DNA from: Kineosporia mesophila
Lineage (GTDB): Bacteria; Actinomycetota; Actinomycetes; Actinomycetales; Kineosporiaceae
Direction of reading: 5' to 3'
Length of the DNA: 64,000 nt
NCBI RefSeq assembly: GCF_021129235.1
Contig: NZ_JAJOMA010000001.1
Coordinates: forward strand, 434,001-498,000
Every line of letters begins with the position of its first letter. Position 1 is the first letter of the stretch. The translations under genes and the position numbers were made by a program. Positions 14,401-29,400 of the stretch are shown here, one piece after another. The notes below the pieces were generated by a model. It was not told the DNA's origin. It searched no databases and saw only the letters and a program-made list of their open reading frames with translations.

Positions 14401-17400
14401 TGCCCTCTCCGAGGGCGAGACCGCCGACATGCGAGTTCTCGCGACCGACGGCATGTTCCACGACTACGAGAGCGTGCGGGAGTTCCGGGACCACGCGACG
14501 GGCCGGACCGACAACGTCGGCAACCTCGCGGCGCGCGGTGGTCAGTCCCGGGTGTCCCGCGTCTGGGTGCGGTTCAGCCCGCCCGGCACCACGAACGTCA
14601 TCGGTGAGAACCACACCCGGGTCACCCTCTTCGACATTCTCGAGGCGGTCGGCTCGCGCAGCTTCGTCTACGAGCTGTTCCCCAAGGACGACCTCAGCAG
14701 CCATCCGGCCACGCTGGCGGCCTTCCGGCAGATGAACCAGCACCTCTGGCAGCCTGTCCTGGGGGCGGTGAGCGACCGGGAGATCCGTAAGTTCGGCGGT
14801 GAGTCGATCTACCCGAAGCTGGGTGTCGCGATGCTGGACGTGCAGAACCTGGTGCGCGACGGCAACATCACCCCGACCCCGGCCGGAGCCGCCTACGTCG
14901 AGGGCCCGTGGCAGAACCTGCTGAAGATCGGCTGGGCTTACGCCGGTGAGGTGAAGGCCAGCGCCCGTGACGCGCTGCTGCGGGGAGGCCGGGCCGATGT
15001 GCGGGCCACCAAGGTGAACCTGCGTCTGGTGCGGTCCGAGACGAATTCCGTGCTGGCACCTTTCATGGACTCGCTGACGGCGCAGGGATTCCTGCGGGCC
15101 AGCCTGCAGGCGCACGCCCGGCGGATCGGCCCCGAGCAGTTCCAGAACCGCTTCCTACCCGAGCTGGAGAGGTTCACCGGGGCCTTCGTCGAGGCCATGC
15201 GGGCCCGGCTGGCCAAGGACCCGGACCTGTCCCCGTCGGACGTGGAACAGCTGGCCGCGATGGACGACGCCACGATGTTCGCGCAGTGGCGCAACCATTC
15301 GCTGCTGGTCACCGCCCGCGCCGCCATCGCCGGGGGAACCCGGTACGTCGGGATGGGCGACAGCCACATCCCGTACCTGTTCCAGCATCGCGTGGGTGCA
15401 TCGGGCGGGGCCGAGTTCTACCGGATGGGCACCGACAACCTCGATTCCTTCCGCGACCGCACCGAACTGATGACCCGGCGCCGGGTGCCCGCCAACGTCA
15501 CCTCGTCCGAGGCCGAGGTCGGCCTGGAGTTCACCGATCAGGGCGTCGCCGAGGGACTTTCGCCCCAGGAAGTGACCAACGAGGCCAACCAGTTGCTGCG
15601 TGAGCTGGCCGCCTCGGGTGAACGCGTCCGGTTCCTCGACCTGGACATCGTGATCGACCGGATGGCGCAGGTCACCGACCCGCCCACGGACGCCCGTGGC
15701 ATGGCCTGGGAAATTCTGCACCTGGACCCCGAGAGCGATGCCCTCCTGCTGGCCGGCGGGGCGCGGGACCCCTTTTTCCGGCCGGACGGCCGGCGGATGC
15801 CGGGCCGACTCGCCTTCGACAGCGTCGGCCGACCGCTCTTCGTAGATTCGGCCCCCGGTGGCCCGCAGGGCCCGCTGAACTTCGAGGGCCTCGACATGCT
15901 CTCCCCCGAGAGCGATTTCGTTCTGCCGAATGACGCGACCGATGCGGCTGATGCCGAAGGGATCGCCAGCCCGGACCGGGAAGCCGCCTGGTCGGCCCGG
16001 GTCGATGCCTCGAACGCGGTGATCGAGCAGGCCCGTGGTCTCGGTGGCCGGTGGGCCGACTTGGCGCGGACGGCCGGCGACATCGGTCTGCGGGCGAACC
16101 TGGTCCCCGGTGGGGAGTCCGTCCCTACCGCACTGCTCGACGCCCCCGGCGCGCGGGCGATCCAGGAGGAGTACCTCCAGACCCAGTTCGACCTGGGGAA
16201 CGCGACCACCGGCCAGGAGCGCGCCGAGCGGGCGGCCGTCGACACGCTGCGGCGCTCGGGCCGGCCGTCGCATCACCCAGGTGCGGAACCGGTCGACCCG
16301 CAGGCCCGGATCGCCCGCCGTCTCGGCACGGTTCCGGCCGCGTTCACCTCCTTCTCCGCCGAGCGGGCACTGCCTCAGCTGGACCGGGTGCTCAGGGAGA
16401 TGGGTACGGGCAGCGTGGCCTGGCTCTTCCTGCCGGGGACCGGAACGCCGGTGACCACCCTGTGGGGCGTCGACGGCCAGGCGCCCCACATCTGGGACGA
16501 GGGACGCCCCTCGGGCACGCGCCTTCGGCCGGCCGGCCTCCAGAGTTTCGGGGCCGGGGAGATCCGGGTGCTCGTGGCCGACCCGGCGGGCCGGTTGGTG
16601 ACGGGGGCCGGACTGCGGGAGGTGCTTTCGGGGACCGGTCCGGCTCGCGCCCTGGGACCGGTCAACCGGCCGGCCGGTCTCGAAAATTCGGGCCTCGAAA
16701 TGGGACTGGGACTGGATACTGCCGTCGAGAGCGGTCTCTCCGGCCCGGACTGGGACAGCCCAGGAGCCTCGTCCGTCGAGACCGCCTTCCAGCAGCCGGT
16801 CACCGGGCGGCCGGCGCCGGAGTCCACCGATCCGGCCGATTTCCTGCAGTGGGCGGACCAGGAGTACGAGAACCTCCTGCGCTCCGCGATCACCGAGCTG
16901 GACGAGGCCCGGGACAGTGGCGACGACCAGCGGATCCAGGCGGCCGGCCGTCAGCTCAGCGGTGCTTACACGACCTATCTGGAGCAACTCGGCGACATCG
17001 TGACCAGCTTCCGGGCCGCCCGGGCGGCGGCTGCCGAGGGCCTCACCGAAACAGCTGCTTTCGATGCCACGATGCGCGAGTTCGGCAGTCGCTACCTCCA
17101 GGCCTGGAAGGCCACGACAGGCAGTACCCCGAGAGGGCAGCGCGCCGAGCTTGTACTCGGCGCGTGGTATTCCGGCGCCGACTTCCCGCGGGTCCGGGAC
17201 CTGCTCGCCCTGCTCCCGGCCGACCGGTCGGCCGACCTGATGATCCGCGAGCCGGGCCGCGGCACCACGAGCCTGCAGACCTGGCTGGACCGGCAGGTCC
17301 GGCCGGGCTCGACGAACCTGTCGCGGATCAAGAGTCTTCCGCGCACCGACGCCATCCTGTCGGCGATGCCACGGCGTCCGGATCAGCTGTCCCCGCTGAC

Positions 17401-20400
17401 GGCCCGGGCCCTTTCTCTGGCGACGCAGCCACTGCTGACCGACCTGACCACCGCCCGCGACACGGCCCGGGACGACCTGGCCGCCGTGCATCAGTCGCTC
17501 GACGCCCGCAGCCGGGCGGCGGCGAAGTTCCCGGCCCTGACCGGACTGGCACAGACCTGGCGGGCGGCCCCGGACATCGCCGCGGCCCAGGCCCGGATCG
17601 ACCGACGCGACGGTCTGCTGGACAAGGCGAACCGGCTGATCACGTCCGGCTCGTCCACCCCGGACACAATGACCGGCGATCTGCTGCCCGGCCCGGACGG
17701 CATCCCGGTCCGGCTGGACCAGCGCTGGGAGATCTCCCGGGACGACACCGGCGGCCTGGTGCTGGGGACTCCGGACGAGCGCCCGGCAGACCAGGCGGTG
17801 CTGCCCGAGGCCGCGATCCTGGCCCAGCAGATCGCCGTTCTCGGCCGGACCCCGGTGACGGTGCTCGCGGATCTCGGCGACGGTCACGGTGACGGCTGGT
17901 ACCGCTTCCGGCCGGCCGGAACCGCCCCGGAACTCGTCGACCGGCCCGGCGGGACGCGTCCGGTCGAGCCCGTCGCCCTGGGTCTGACCGGCTGGGCCCC
18001 GGCCCCGGCGGCCCGGGGATTCGTGCGGCGTCCGGACTCGGTCGAGGTCGCCTGGGTGGACGACCGGGGGCAGCTGACCGTGCCGGACGGGTCACAGCTC
18101 TCGGTGCGCCGCGAACTGGAGACCTACGTCCGGGCGAATCAGGCCGACCTGGTCGCCACGGGAGCGATGTTCCTCGTCAGCAATCTGCCGACGTACTTCG
18201 CGCAGCACCTGGCGCAGACCTACGGGTTCGAGTTCGGCTTCAGCGCCGATCAGCTGCTCACGGGTACACCGGCCCGCGGGACCTCGGCCTTCACACCCGA
18301 CCAGTGGGTCACGGTGGCGCCGGAGACGCTCACCGGCCGGATGCGTGGGTGGATGGAGGCGTACCCGCCGCGGGACGGCGACCCGGCCGGGCTCTCGGAG
18401 ACCGGACGATCGGTGTTCCTGCCGGTGCACTGGGAGAACTGGCTGGCCGAGAACCCGGTGACCCCGAAGCTGTACGTACTCGACGCGCAGGGTCTGGAGC
18501 ACGTCATCCACGTGCGCCGTACCCCGTCCGGGCTGCTGCTGTCCGACCGGGCCGGAGGCACCTCCCACGCTGACCAGGTGCGTCCCACCGCGGACGCGAT
18601 GAAGGTCGTCTACGAGATGGCGGACCCGCGTCTGGCCCGGACCGCCAGCGACCAGATCGCGCACCTCCTGCGGCAGTCACCCGGTCTGCGCCTGATCCAC
18701 GTCAGCCGGCCCCACACCCCCGGGTACTCCCGGGCCGGGCGTCAGCCGTTCGCCTCCGGAACCGCGTTGCGGACGCAGCTGCCCCGATGGAGGGGTGACA
18801 CGCCGGCGGTCACGGACGAGGACCGGCGCCAGGCCCGCGTCATCCCGGTCAGCTCCGCCGAGACCAACCGCAGCAACCCGGAGCCCCGCACCCTGAGGTG
18901 GTTCACCGGTCTGGGTGCCCTGATCGCCGGCACCGGTGTCCTGAGCGTCGAGGAACAGGCGACGGCGTGGGCCCTGATCCAGAACCTTCCCGTCCTCGCC
19001 CCCGGGGTGACGCGGCCCCGGCCGGTCGACGAGAACGCGGCCAGGGACTTGCGGTCGGAGCTGGACACGGTCCTGAACGACGTCAGGACCGCCGGACACG
19101 ACGTCGAGCGGCTCGTCGATCAGGCCGAGGCCCGATCGGCGCTGGGTGACCACTTCGGGTTCTACCAGTCCTCGGCCTACGACGCACAGATCATCCGGTT
19201 CGACGACGGCCGCCCGTCGGTCGTCGAGGTGACCACCCGGGTCAAGTACCAGGCCCGGGGTACGGTCACCCAGGCCGAGGTCGAGGCGGCTTTGCTGCGC
19301 GACCAGGACACCCTGGAGCGGCACTGGAACACCACCGGCCCTGTGCTCTTCGAGGGCGAGCCGGTCTTCGTGCGGGTGCTGGTGGAGCGGGTGGAGAACA
19401 ACGGCGACGCCCACCGCATCATCAACCTGCGCCCGGTGATCGGTGCCGACGGCCGGGAGATGCTCGAGCAGGACGAGATCGACATCCGGGCCGACGCGTC
19501 GGGCCGGACGATTCAGCACGAACGCGGGCACCATCTGGGACTGCCCGACCGCTACACGACCAAGACCAAGCAGTCGAGCGACCCGCTGCGACGTCCCGAG
19601 ATCCGGATCCGTCGCGAGGGGGAGGGGCCGACCCGTCCGGCGACCCGGCCGGGCACGTATCTCGACGCGTCGGGCACGCTGATGACCAGTGGGGGCATCC
19701 GGCCCACCGCCCGCGACCTGATCATGATCATCCAGGCCGTGCACGACGGCGACCGGGCCCCGTCCCCGGCCGTGGTCGAGGCCAATGCGCGGTACCGCGC
19801 TCAGGTCGCTCCCCGCGTCGCGGGCTTCCGTCAGGCTGAGCAGGACGTCGCCGACGGTCTGGCGACGGCGGCCGGGCTGCGGATCGCAGCGCAGGACGCG
19901 CACGAGGCCTGGCAGGGCCAGATCCGGGCACTCGACCGGCTGGTGAGTGACCTGGACGCGCGGATCGCCGAACCGCGGACCCCGGCGGACCGCAACAGTC
20001 TGGTCCGGCAGCGGGAAAGGCTCAACGAGGAGCGAGAACTCGCCGGGCAGCAGGTGCTGCGCTTCGCGAAGGCCGCCGGGCACCCGGTGATCGAGGCGCC
20101 CGACGGCGTGCGGCTGACCCCCGACGGTTCGGGCGCCCACGCGGTGACCTGGGACGGCGGCATCCTCGGTCGCCCGGCCCTGAGCACCCTGGACCAGCTG
20201 GCCGATGGCGTCGGGTCCCGGGTGACGATGGAGCTCCACCCGGCCGCCCATCCGGGGCCGGCCTCGTACCACGACGTCGCGATGGCCCGGGCGGTTCAGG
20301 TCGCCCCGGACGGGAACCCACAGCCGGTCCTGCTCGACGTGACGCAGAACTGGTTCGTCCCCGGAGCCCTGACCCGGCAGCCGGGTAGCGACACGGTCTT

Positions 20401-23400
20401 CTCCTTGCGCGGCCTGCGGGTGGAGGTGGTCGCCTCTGGTGTGTCGGTGGCCTTCCCCGGCAGCACGAAACTGCCCCATGTCGGGTACGACCCGCACCGG
20501 CGGGACATCACCTCGGGCATGGTCGGCATCCACGTGCCGGGCGTCAACCAGTTGGACGACGGTCAGCGGGAGAACCTCCGCGACCTGATCCGGGCTCTGC
20601 AACCGGCCTTCCGGGAGCAGTCGACGGTCTACAGCGACGGCGGCAAGTACCACAGCCGGGGCACCACCTGGTCCCGCCAGGCCGATCCGACCGACCCGCG
20701 TCCGCCGCACGACCCGCTGGCCAACCGCCTCGGCTTCGGCATCCTCAGCAGTGGATTCGCCTCGACCTCGCCCCTGGGGCTCTCTCTCGGCCTGCCGTTC
20801 GGCGCGAGCACCTCACCGCCCTCCGGCGGCAGCTCGCCGGCTGTCCCGTCGAGCCCGGCCGGTTTCGGTGGGGGTCTCGGGCTCTCCTTCGGGGACGGTG
20901 GTTTCGGGCTGGGCCTGGGATTCGACAGCTCGGGGCGCCCAGCGCCGTTCACCGGCGCGACGGGTCTCGCCAACCGGCCTGCACCGGCATCCCGTTCGCT
21001 GGGCGAGATCTCCGCCGCCGGCCCGGAACAGGCCCTGACCCTGATCAACGGGCTGGTAGAGCTCGACGGCGAGCTCGGCGACCTGCTCCCCACCGGCTCG
21101 GACTCCCCGGCCGGCAGCCAATGGTTCCAGCAGGAGCTGCCCGCCGCCGAGCAGTTCGTCGGCAGCCTGCTCGTCAGCACGCTGCTGGGGGAGAGCGGCG
21201 CCCTGTCGCGACTCGCCGGTCTTCATCGGGTGGCCGAGGTGCTGGGGGACCCGGGTTACCACAACACGGTCGAGGGTCTGCGGGACGTGGCCCGGCAGCA
21301 GTTCCTGGCCGACCGGGAGGTGCTGACGACGGAGGGGATCGACCCGCTGTCCGAGGCGGACGCGGACCGGATCGACAACCTGCTCGAGCTGGCGCAGGAT
21401 CTCGCCGCCGCGCCGTACGTGGCCGCCCAGCTCCAGCGGGCGCTGGACCGCTCCGACCTCGACCCCGTCCTGAAACAGCAGCTGGACGGGCTGCGGAACC
21501 AGCTCGAGGACCTGATCGGGGCGGATCCGGAACCGCTCACCGCCGCGGATCGCAAACTGGCCGGGTGGACCGAGGCCGTGAGCCGGGCGGCGCAGGAACG
21601 GTTGCTGTCCCTGCCCGACCTCGCCGGCGCGATGGCGATGGTGCGCATCACCAGCGAGCTCGCCCGGAAGGCGGACCGGCTCGAGGCGCAGGCGCTCACG
21701 GTGGCGGCGGTGAACCTGGCTCAGGAGGTGGCGGCCACTCCCGAGCCGGGTGCGGTCGCCCCGACGCTGCCGACCGGGTTCGCCCGGCCGGTCACGCTGC
21801 CGGTCGCCCCCACCTCGGGATCGGCCCAGGTCACCTACTTCGCGTTCGGGCAGCAGGGCCGCGCCCACAGCTTCGACGGCGTCAATTTTGCCGAGAACGC
21901 CTTCGCCGAAATGACTCTGGCCCTGACGACGCCCAGGCCGACGGCTGGTGTCGCGACGGCGTTGCAGCAGGCCCTGACGGCTCGCATCGACGATCTGGGC
22001 ACGGCCTCGGCCGTCCAGCAGATGCTGGAGGGAGGGATCGAGGTGGCGGCCGCCGGTCACACCCTGACGGTCTCCCTGCGCAACGCCGACCGGGCCGGTG
22101 CCCGTCCGGTCATGCCGACCCAGCAGCCGCTGCAACGCTCCGGCGAGCTCGACAGCGACCTTCTGGACTCGCTCGCCAACCGTTTCGCCAGCTTCTCCCA
22201 GACCCTCTCCAAGAGTGGTTCTCTCGACCTGGCCGCCTGGATCTCGATCTCCAAGGGCAACGTGATCCTGTACCCGAGCGGTGGGATCACCGGCGGGTCC
22301 ACGAGCACGCGCAACCAGGGCACCGTGCTGGAGTCGGACACGGTGCAACTGCTCAGCACCGGCGGCCGGCGCACCTACTTCGACCTGTCGGCCGACCTGG
22401 TCGCCGAGGTCCGGGCCACCGGCTCACCGGCCGTCGTCTCCCGGGGACAGTCACCGGCCGGTGCGGGACAGCTGCTGCGGGTGTCGTTCCCGCAGAGCCT
22501 GGCCACCGTCCCGTTCGAGCCCCAGGCCTGGATCACCGGAACCCCGGCCGCGCCGCTCACCTCGGCGCTGGAGACGGTCTTCCCGGTGGTCAGCGACCTG
22601 GGCGGCCTCGGCGCCGTCTCGCAGCAGATCCGTAGCCAGCTGCCCGCCCGCACCAGCCCCGACGTGCACCTGGCCGAGAGCAAGCGGTTCTCCGAGGTCT
22701 CGATGATGACCGAGCTGCCCCGCATGCTCGGCACCAGCGTCCCTACGCCCCCGCTGCCGTTGCCGAACCAGGAACTGATGCTCCACCACCTGGGCGTCTC
22801 GGTGCTGGCGGCCCGCCGGATCGGGCCCGCCGTCGACATCCCGGTGCAGACGGACAAGCTGTCCTGGCGCACCCACTGGGCCGGTAGCGGCGGCTCCGGG
22901 TCGTTCACGTTCAACCCGGGTATCTGGGTCAGCCCCGGCCTACTGCCCATGTTGCTGCCGTACGTGATGACCGGATTCTCGATGGGCACGTCGCAGGGCG
23001 TCTCGGTGGCACAGGGCAACAGCCAGGGCGGCGTGCACCGGGTGGTCTTCGGCGGCCGGAGCGTGCCCTATCAGGTGCAGGCCCGAATGGTCGCCGGCAG
23101 CGAGATCCTGCGCCGGCGGGAACAGGACCAGGACGCGCAGGCCCGCCGGCTGAGGTCACCGGAGCCGTCCGTCGAACAGGACCTGCTGGCCACGGTCTGG
23201 GTGCCCGAGGAGATGACCGGCCATTTCGAGCAGGCCCTGCGGGACCTGGTGAACCCGGCGACGGCTGTCCGGCCGGATCCACAGCCGCTGCTGCGGTACC
23301 CGCCGATGTCGTTCACCCGTGCGTCCGGCGCCAGCGCCTTCTCCGGGAACCTCGGTCTGAGCGGGGCGCAAAACCTCACCACGGAGTTCATGGACATCCT

Positions 23401-26400
23401 CGACCAGATCGAGACCACCCGGAAGGGCCCCGCCCCCGCTCCGGGTGCGCCGCCGACCGTCCGGGTGGACGCCCGGACCCGGCAGCAGCGGCTGGACCTG
23501 GAGGAGAAGGTCAACACCTGGTTCAGCGAACCCGACTCCTTGATGTTTCAGGAGAGGCTGCTGAGCTCGCGAGGGGTGGAGGAGACCTACGTCCAGGAGC
23601 TGAACACCGGTGACGCCGAGCTGATCACCTTCCGGATGACCATGCGCCGCACACAGACGATGCCGGAGTCGGCCACGTACGTGCGCCAGGCCACGCTGTG
23701 GATCGCCCCCAGCACCTACATCGACTCCACCGTCAGCAGCGATGACGCCACGATGCTCGGCCTGTCCGCCGGGACCCGCTGGTACCTGGCCGTTCCGATC
23801 CCGTTCACCGACCGCCGGTTCACCGCCCGTTTCGCCGCCGGCTCCGCCGCCAACCGCACCCACGGTGACGACAAGGACATCTATCACTACGGATTCCTCG
23901 CCAAGCCGGTGTCGTACAACGGTCCGGCCTGGGTCTTCCACTACCCGGCCGAGAGAATCCTGAGCGTGTCGGTGGAGCGGGTGCTCTCGAAGGATCTGGC
24001 CTCCCGGTTGGTGCAGCAGGTCGAGAAGGCCGGCCGCAAGGTGGTGGGGCGTTCGCAGCCCAACCGGTACGCCGAGTACTCGGTCACGAAGCCGACAACC
24101 GCCGTATCCCTGGTTCCCGAGCCGATGACGACCGCCACCCCACCGGTCCTGATCGCCAGTACCCCGGTGCGGCTACCCGCACCCCCGGTTCCCGCGCCGG
24201 ACCCGGCCGCGATCGGGGCCGCTGTCGCCTATCTGCTCGAACAACGCCTGACAGTGCTCGCCGGAACGAGCGACCCGGCGTCCACGGTCGTCCCGCAGCG
24301 ATCGTCGCAGTGGTGGAAGTTCGACCCGCGGTGGGATTTCGGGACCGCCACCCAGCTTCCGGGGAGCTTCCGGATCCAGCCCGGTGACCGGGTGACCAAC
24401 GTCCACGGGGGCAAGGAGATCCGGGACGGCCTGATCCGGGTGCTGACGAACGTCGGTGTCGACGCGCCGGTGGCCAAGCTCTGGGCCCGGGCCCTCACGA
24501 CCGACGAGCAGTTGCGGGCCGTGCCGGTGCGGACCTCGACGGCAACGGCCGGGAGGCTTTTTCACAAGCGCACGTTCGGAGACCGCGAGGTTCACTTCGC
24601 GATGCTCCCGACGTTCTACAACGCGGACGGAACCGGGGTCACGACGACGCTGAACAACGTGCTCCGGATGGAGTACGCGGCCTCGGTGACGACCTCGGAA
24701 TGGACGTCGGCCGGCTTCTCCGTGGACGCGAACTGGCGGATGGGGTCGGCCGAGGTCCGGGACACCGACGAGTTCGGGAACATTCAGGGCTCCAACGGGT
24801 ACTTCCGGTTCGGCCCCGGGTACACCTCGACCAGCACCCAGGGCGAGTACTCGTCGGTTAACCAGTACCCCGGCTGGCTCCTGTTCCTCAACCTGCCGCA
24901 CCAGCAGAAGTTCGCGGACGTCCGCTGGCGGGTCGTGGCGGTGTCGCACCGGCGGATCACCGAGAGCCGGCACGTGGACGAGAACCTCGCCCCGAAGGCC
25001 GACGGCTTCGAGGTGGACGTGCCGCACGGCGTCGACTACTTCGAGCCGCAGCGCACGCGGATCACCCTGACCGAACTCGAGCATCTGCGGACCAATACCG
25101 CACTGGGCGGCCGGACGCCGGTCCTGCCGCCGCTGCGCCCGGGGCAGCCTCGTCTGATCCGGGGCGATGCCGGTCCGGCCTCGTCGCCCCAGTTGCTGTT
25201 CCCGTCCGGTGAGCTCGGTCCGGAGCGGTTGGTGCCGATGGTCCCGGTCAGCGCGGACGACCCCACCCTGATGCCGGAATATCCACCGCTGTCGCTCTTC
25301 TCGGTGGCCGAGCACTTCCTTCCGGCTCACGACCCGTCGATGAGCGACCCTCGGTTGAGCGAGGCGGCGCTACGGGCCGCGCAGATGGAGTTCCTGGAGA
25401 ACGCCGTGCGTCAGGCCATCGACATGGTCCGGGCGCGTGACAAGCACGCCGTCAGCGCCATGTGGGAGCTGAAGGCCGACGGCGCGACCCTGACCGACGG
25501 TCTCGACGCGATGCTGACGCCGTGGATGCTCGGCACCCAGGAGCCGGTGATGCGAGCCGGTGGGCTGCTGCTGACCCTCCAGCCCGTCAACAAGGCCGGA
25601 ATGCGCCCCACCTACGAGCTGGAGTTCCGGCTGACCGAGGACTGGGAGTCAGGGTTCGTCTCGGTCGAGGACCTCGAGAACGGCAGCGTCTACCCGTACA
25701 ACCGGGTGGACACCCGCAGCGGCCGGAGCTGGTCCGCAGCGCGATCCTGGTCGCTGCTGGGCTCTTTCGCGGTGATCACGGACGGCCCGGCGCGCCCGAC
25801 CCTGCAACAGCAGCAGTTCGTGAACTACCTCGGGCGGGTGCGGAGCCAGGCCGAGGGAGGCAGCCTGGGATTCGGGCCCTACCGGTTCGAGGGCTTCTCC
25901 GTCGGTGGCGGGATGAGCGGGATGGTCGGTGGGCGACGCCTCGAGGTCACCCTGCGCCGCACCTGGTACCCGTCGCGGATGGTGAACACCACGCTGCTCG
26001 GCGTACCGATGGCAGCGGCCCGGGCGGTCCAGTCGGTCACGGACCCGAACGTCGACCCCTCGACGTCGCGGCTGCTCGATCGCATCTCGATCCCGCTCGG
26101 GGTGGCCATGATGACGCCGACGGTCGACCTGACCCGGCCGATGCCGCTCCCGGTCGGTGGCCCGATCCTCCAGCCGATGGCCCCGGGATCGGTCCCGGCC
26201 GGGGAGCTGGAGGTCTCGTTCACGGCCCAGGACCTGCAGGATCAGCTGGCGGTGCTCAGGATCGACCCGCCGCGACTGCGCGTGCTGTTCGACGCCTGGG
26301 CCAAGGCCGTGAGCGAGCACGGCGGCACCCCGAGTCTGCTGATGGCCCGGGGGCAGCTCGGCCAGGACGAGCTGCGGACGCTGATGGACGCGTCGATGCT

Positions 26401-29400
26401 GGAGAGCCACCTGCAGGCCACCGGCACCGGGGCCACCGGAGACCAGACCGTGATCGCGCCCCCGGCGCGGGCTCTCGGTAGCGTGATCACCAGTACGACC
26501 GGTGCGCTGTCGGTGAGCATCCGGCTGTTCTCCCCCTCGGTCACCCCCAACTTCGCCGACGCGCAGACGCCCGCCCAGGCCGACCTGATGGAACTGCGGA
26601 CGATGCTCAGCGGTCGTTCGGTGGGTCGCGGTGTCGGGCGGGGCACCGGCCCGGAACTCTGGTTCAACTTCAACCTGGAGCAGAGGCCCCTCGCCGAGGT
26701 CACCGCCGTCACCCAGACCAACCCGCCGGCCCAGCCGCTGGGCATCCCGTCCGGTTACTACAGCAGCAATCTGCGCACCGGTAACGGCGGTGCGTACCGG
26801 CAGGCGACCGACATCCCGACGTCCCGATCGCTACTGGCCGACTGGTACGGCCCGGCCTATCTCGACGCCGTGGTGACGATCGGCCTGGACACGCGCAACC
26901 AGCGCGACAAGATCTCCTACGGCGGGACCGAACTGGATCTGACGTTCCGGGTCCGCAACCTGTTCGAGGGCCGGCTGTCGCCCCAGGCCCTGATGCGCTC
27001 CGACGGGCTCGGGGAACAGGTGCCGATCCATGTCGCCTCGGGCTGGTACTTCCCCGATCTCACCGGCGGCGTGGCTCCGCAGCAGCGGGAGGGGGAACTG
27101 GCCGCGGTGTCCGCCTTCCCTGCTCTGCCGACACCCGGCGCCCTGGTCCTGCACGTGAGTTTCGCCCCCTCGCCCACGAACCGGCAGTCGGTGATCGCTT
27201 ACGGCCAGGTGATGTCGCCCGAGGACTTCGTCGACCGCTATATCGTCCCGATCCGCGAGAAAGAGCCCTCGCTCGCGGCTTTCGTCCTGGTGAGCAGCAA
27301 CCTGGACGCGCACGGCGACACCCTTCTGGAGATGGCGAACGCCGACTCCATGCCGGACGACGTCCTCCTGATCGGGCTGGTCCGCCCCCTGCAACCGCCG
27401 GCCGGCGCGACCCGGGTGCCGCGCCCGGAGGGGATCGGCGGCGAGTACCCGGTCAGCAGTGTCACCGATGCCCGCAACACCTGGGAGGTCGTCCGGTCCG
27501 GGTACGACCGGGTCCTGGTGACGGACGGCACTGTCTTCGAGGCGAGCGCCGCGGCGGTGGACTCCCGGCAGGGCCGGGGTTCCACCGGCGCTCTGCGGCC
27601 CCGCCCCCGGCTGCCGCTGAGCCGGATCCTGCCCGTCGACGCGCCGAGCTGGGTGGATCCGCAAAACATCGTCGACGAGAGGGGTTCGAACGAAACCGCC
27701 CCGGAGGTCTCGGTCACGCACGGGTTCGCTCCCGCCCAGATCGAGCGCGGGCTGGAACAGCTCGCCCGGCTGCGAACCACCGCGCCGGCCGAGGTCGACG
27801 GGGTGGCCGCGGAGTGGTTCGACGCCGGTGCGGACCTGGCGGACGGGGCCCTGTCGCAGATCGCCGACGCGCAGCTGGTCGAGGACGCGACCGACCTGGC
27901 GATTCAGCTGGTCGGCGCGAACACGGACGGGCCCGAGGCACTGGTCTCGGGAACCGACCTGCGCAGTGCCGTTCTGCGCAGCCGGATGGTGCCGTTGGTC
28001 GCCGCCGCGGTGATTGAGGCGACTGCGGACGACCGGGGCGCGCTGCCGGCGGACCCGGCGGGCAAGGGGAAGGGCAAGGCATCGCGTCGGCTGCTGACAC
28101 TCGCCCCGGCCCTGGGTGCCCGGATGCAGCCGCTGGTGCGGGCCCTGGTCACGAATGTGCCTCTGCCCGGCTCGATGACGGTCACGCCGCCGCCGGTCCC
28201 GGCGGGAGTCACCTCGCACGACCTGGTCCCGTTCGACCCGTCCTACCTGTCCGGGCTGAACACCCTGATGACCGGTCTCGGGGACGGTGCCGTCGCCTGG
28301 ATCATTCCCAGGACGGTCACCACGGACCCCTCACCCGCAGGACCGGCGATCGTCGTCCGCGGCCGAACTGGTCGCCCGCCGCAGTGGCTGGACGCGCAGG
28401 CCCGGGGCGGCCCGCGCTGGCGGCCGCTCAGCGAACTGGCGTCCGAGCAGACTGCCGGCGGTCGCCCGGCGGTCCTTGGCCTGATGAACTCAGGTGTGCT
28501 CGTGGCCGTGCCGGGACAAGGCGTGGCCTCGGCCGTGTACGTCCGGGCCGCGCTTGCCGGTACCGCCCCCACTGGTGTCACTGTCACCTTGCCTAATGGT
28601 GATTCTTATTCCACAGAAATCTCTTTCGAGGCTCTGGGCAAACCGTCCGTGCCGCGGCCCCGGCCCGACGATCCGGACCGGCCGGTGTCGACGGAGCCCG
28701 GCCCGGCTCCCCGGACCGGTGACGGTTCCTCCACGATCCCGGCGGACACCGCTCCCGGGACCCAGGGCACGACGTCCACCGATGCGCCGAACGAACCCGT
28801 ACCGATGGGCACGGCGTGGTCGCTCTACGGCCTGGACACGGTGCTGCGGGATCTGGGCGACGACTCACTCGCCCAGATCACCCCGGCCCAGGGCGGTGCG
28901 GCGATCCCGGTGCGTGGCCAGGCGGGCCGGCCGGCGGAATGGCTCGACGCCCAGGACTCGCGCTGGCGTCCGCTGCACGAACTGCCGCTCACGATTCCGG
29001 CCGAGGACGGGCCGGTCAGCCTGGAGAGCATCGAGGTCCAGGTGCGGAGGTCGGACGGGCAGCTACTTTCGCCGGCCGAGCTCGACACCGCGGTCAATCT
29101 CGCCACCGGGCAGGCGGCTTCGGGACAGCGGCTGTTCCCCGGCGGGGTGGTGCCGAACGAGCTGCCGAACAACGTGGTCACCTGGATGCGCGGAGTGGTC
29201 GCCGACCCGTCCGCGGTGCCGTCCCGCGACCGGGTGAACGCCATCGTCTCCCGTCTGCTGCTGCGGCCGGGGCAGACCCGCGCGCAGATGGCTGACTTCC
29301 TGAAGGAGATCTCGAACGAGCACACCGGGAGCGAGTTCCGGTTGCCCGGTGGCGCCCGGGAGAACGTTACGACGCCGGACACGACGATCGCCGAGTCGTC

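Noticed and set aside
5672-15115. Very long antisense open frames under the giant gene, including one of more than 3,000 codons
   Set aside because: They are Arg/Gly/Pro/Ala/His-rich translations caused by high third-position GC, with no family motifs and full overlap with a clearly coding strand.
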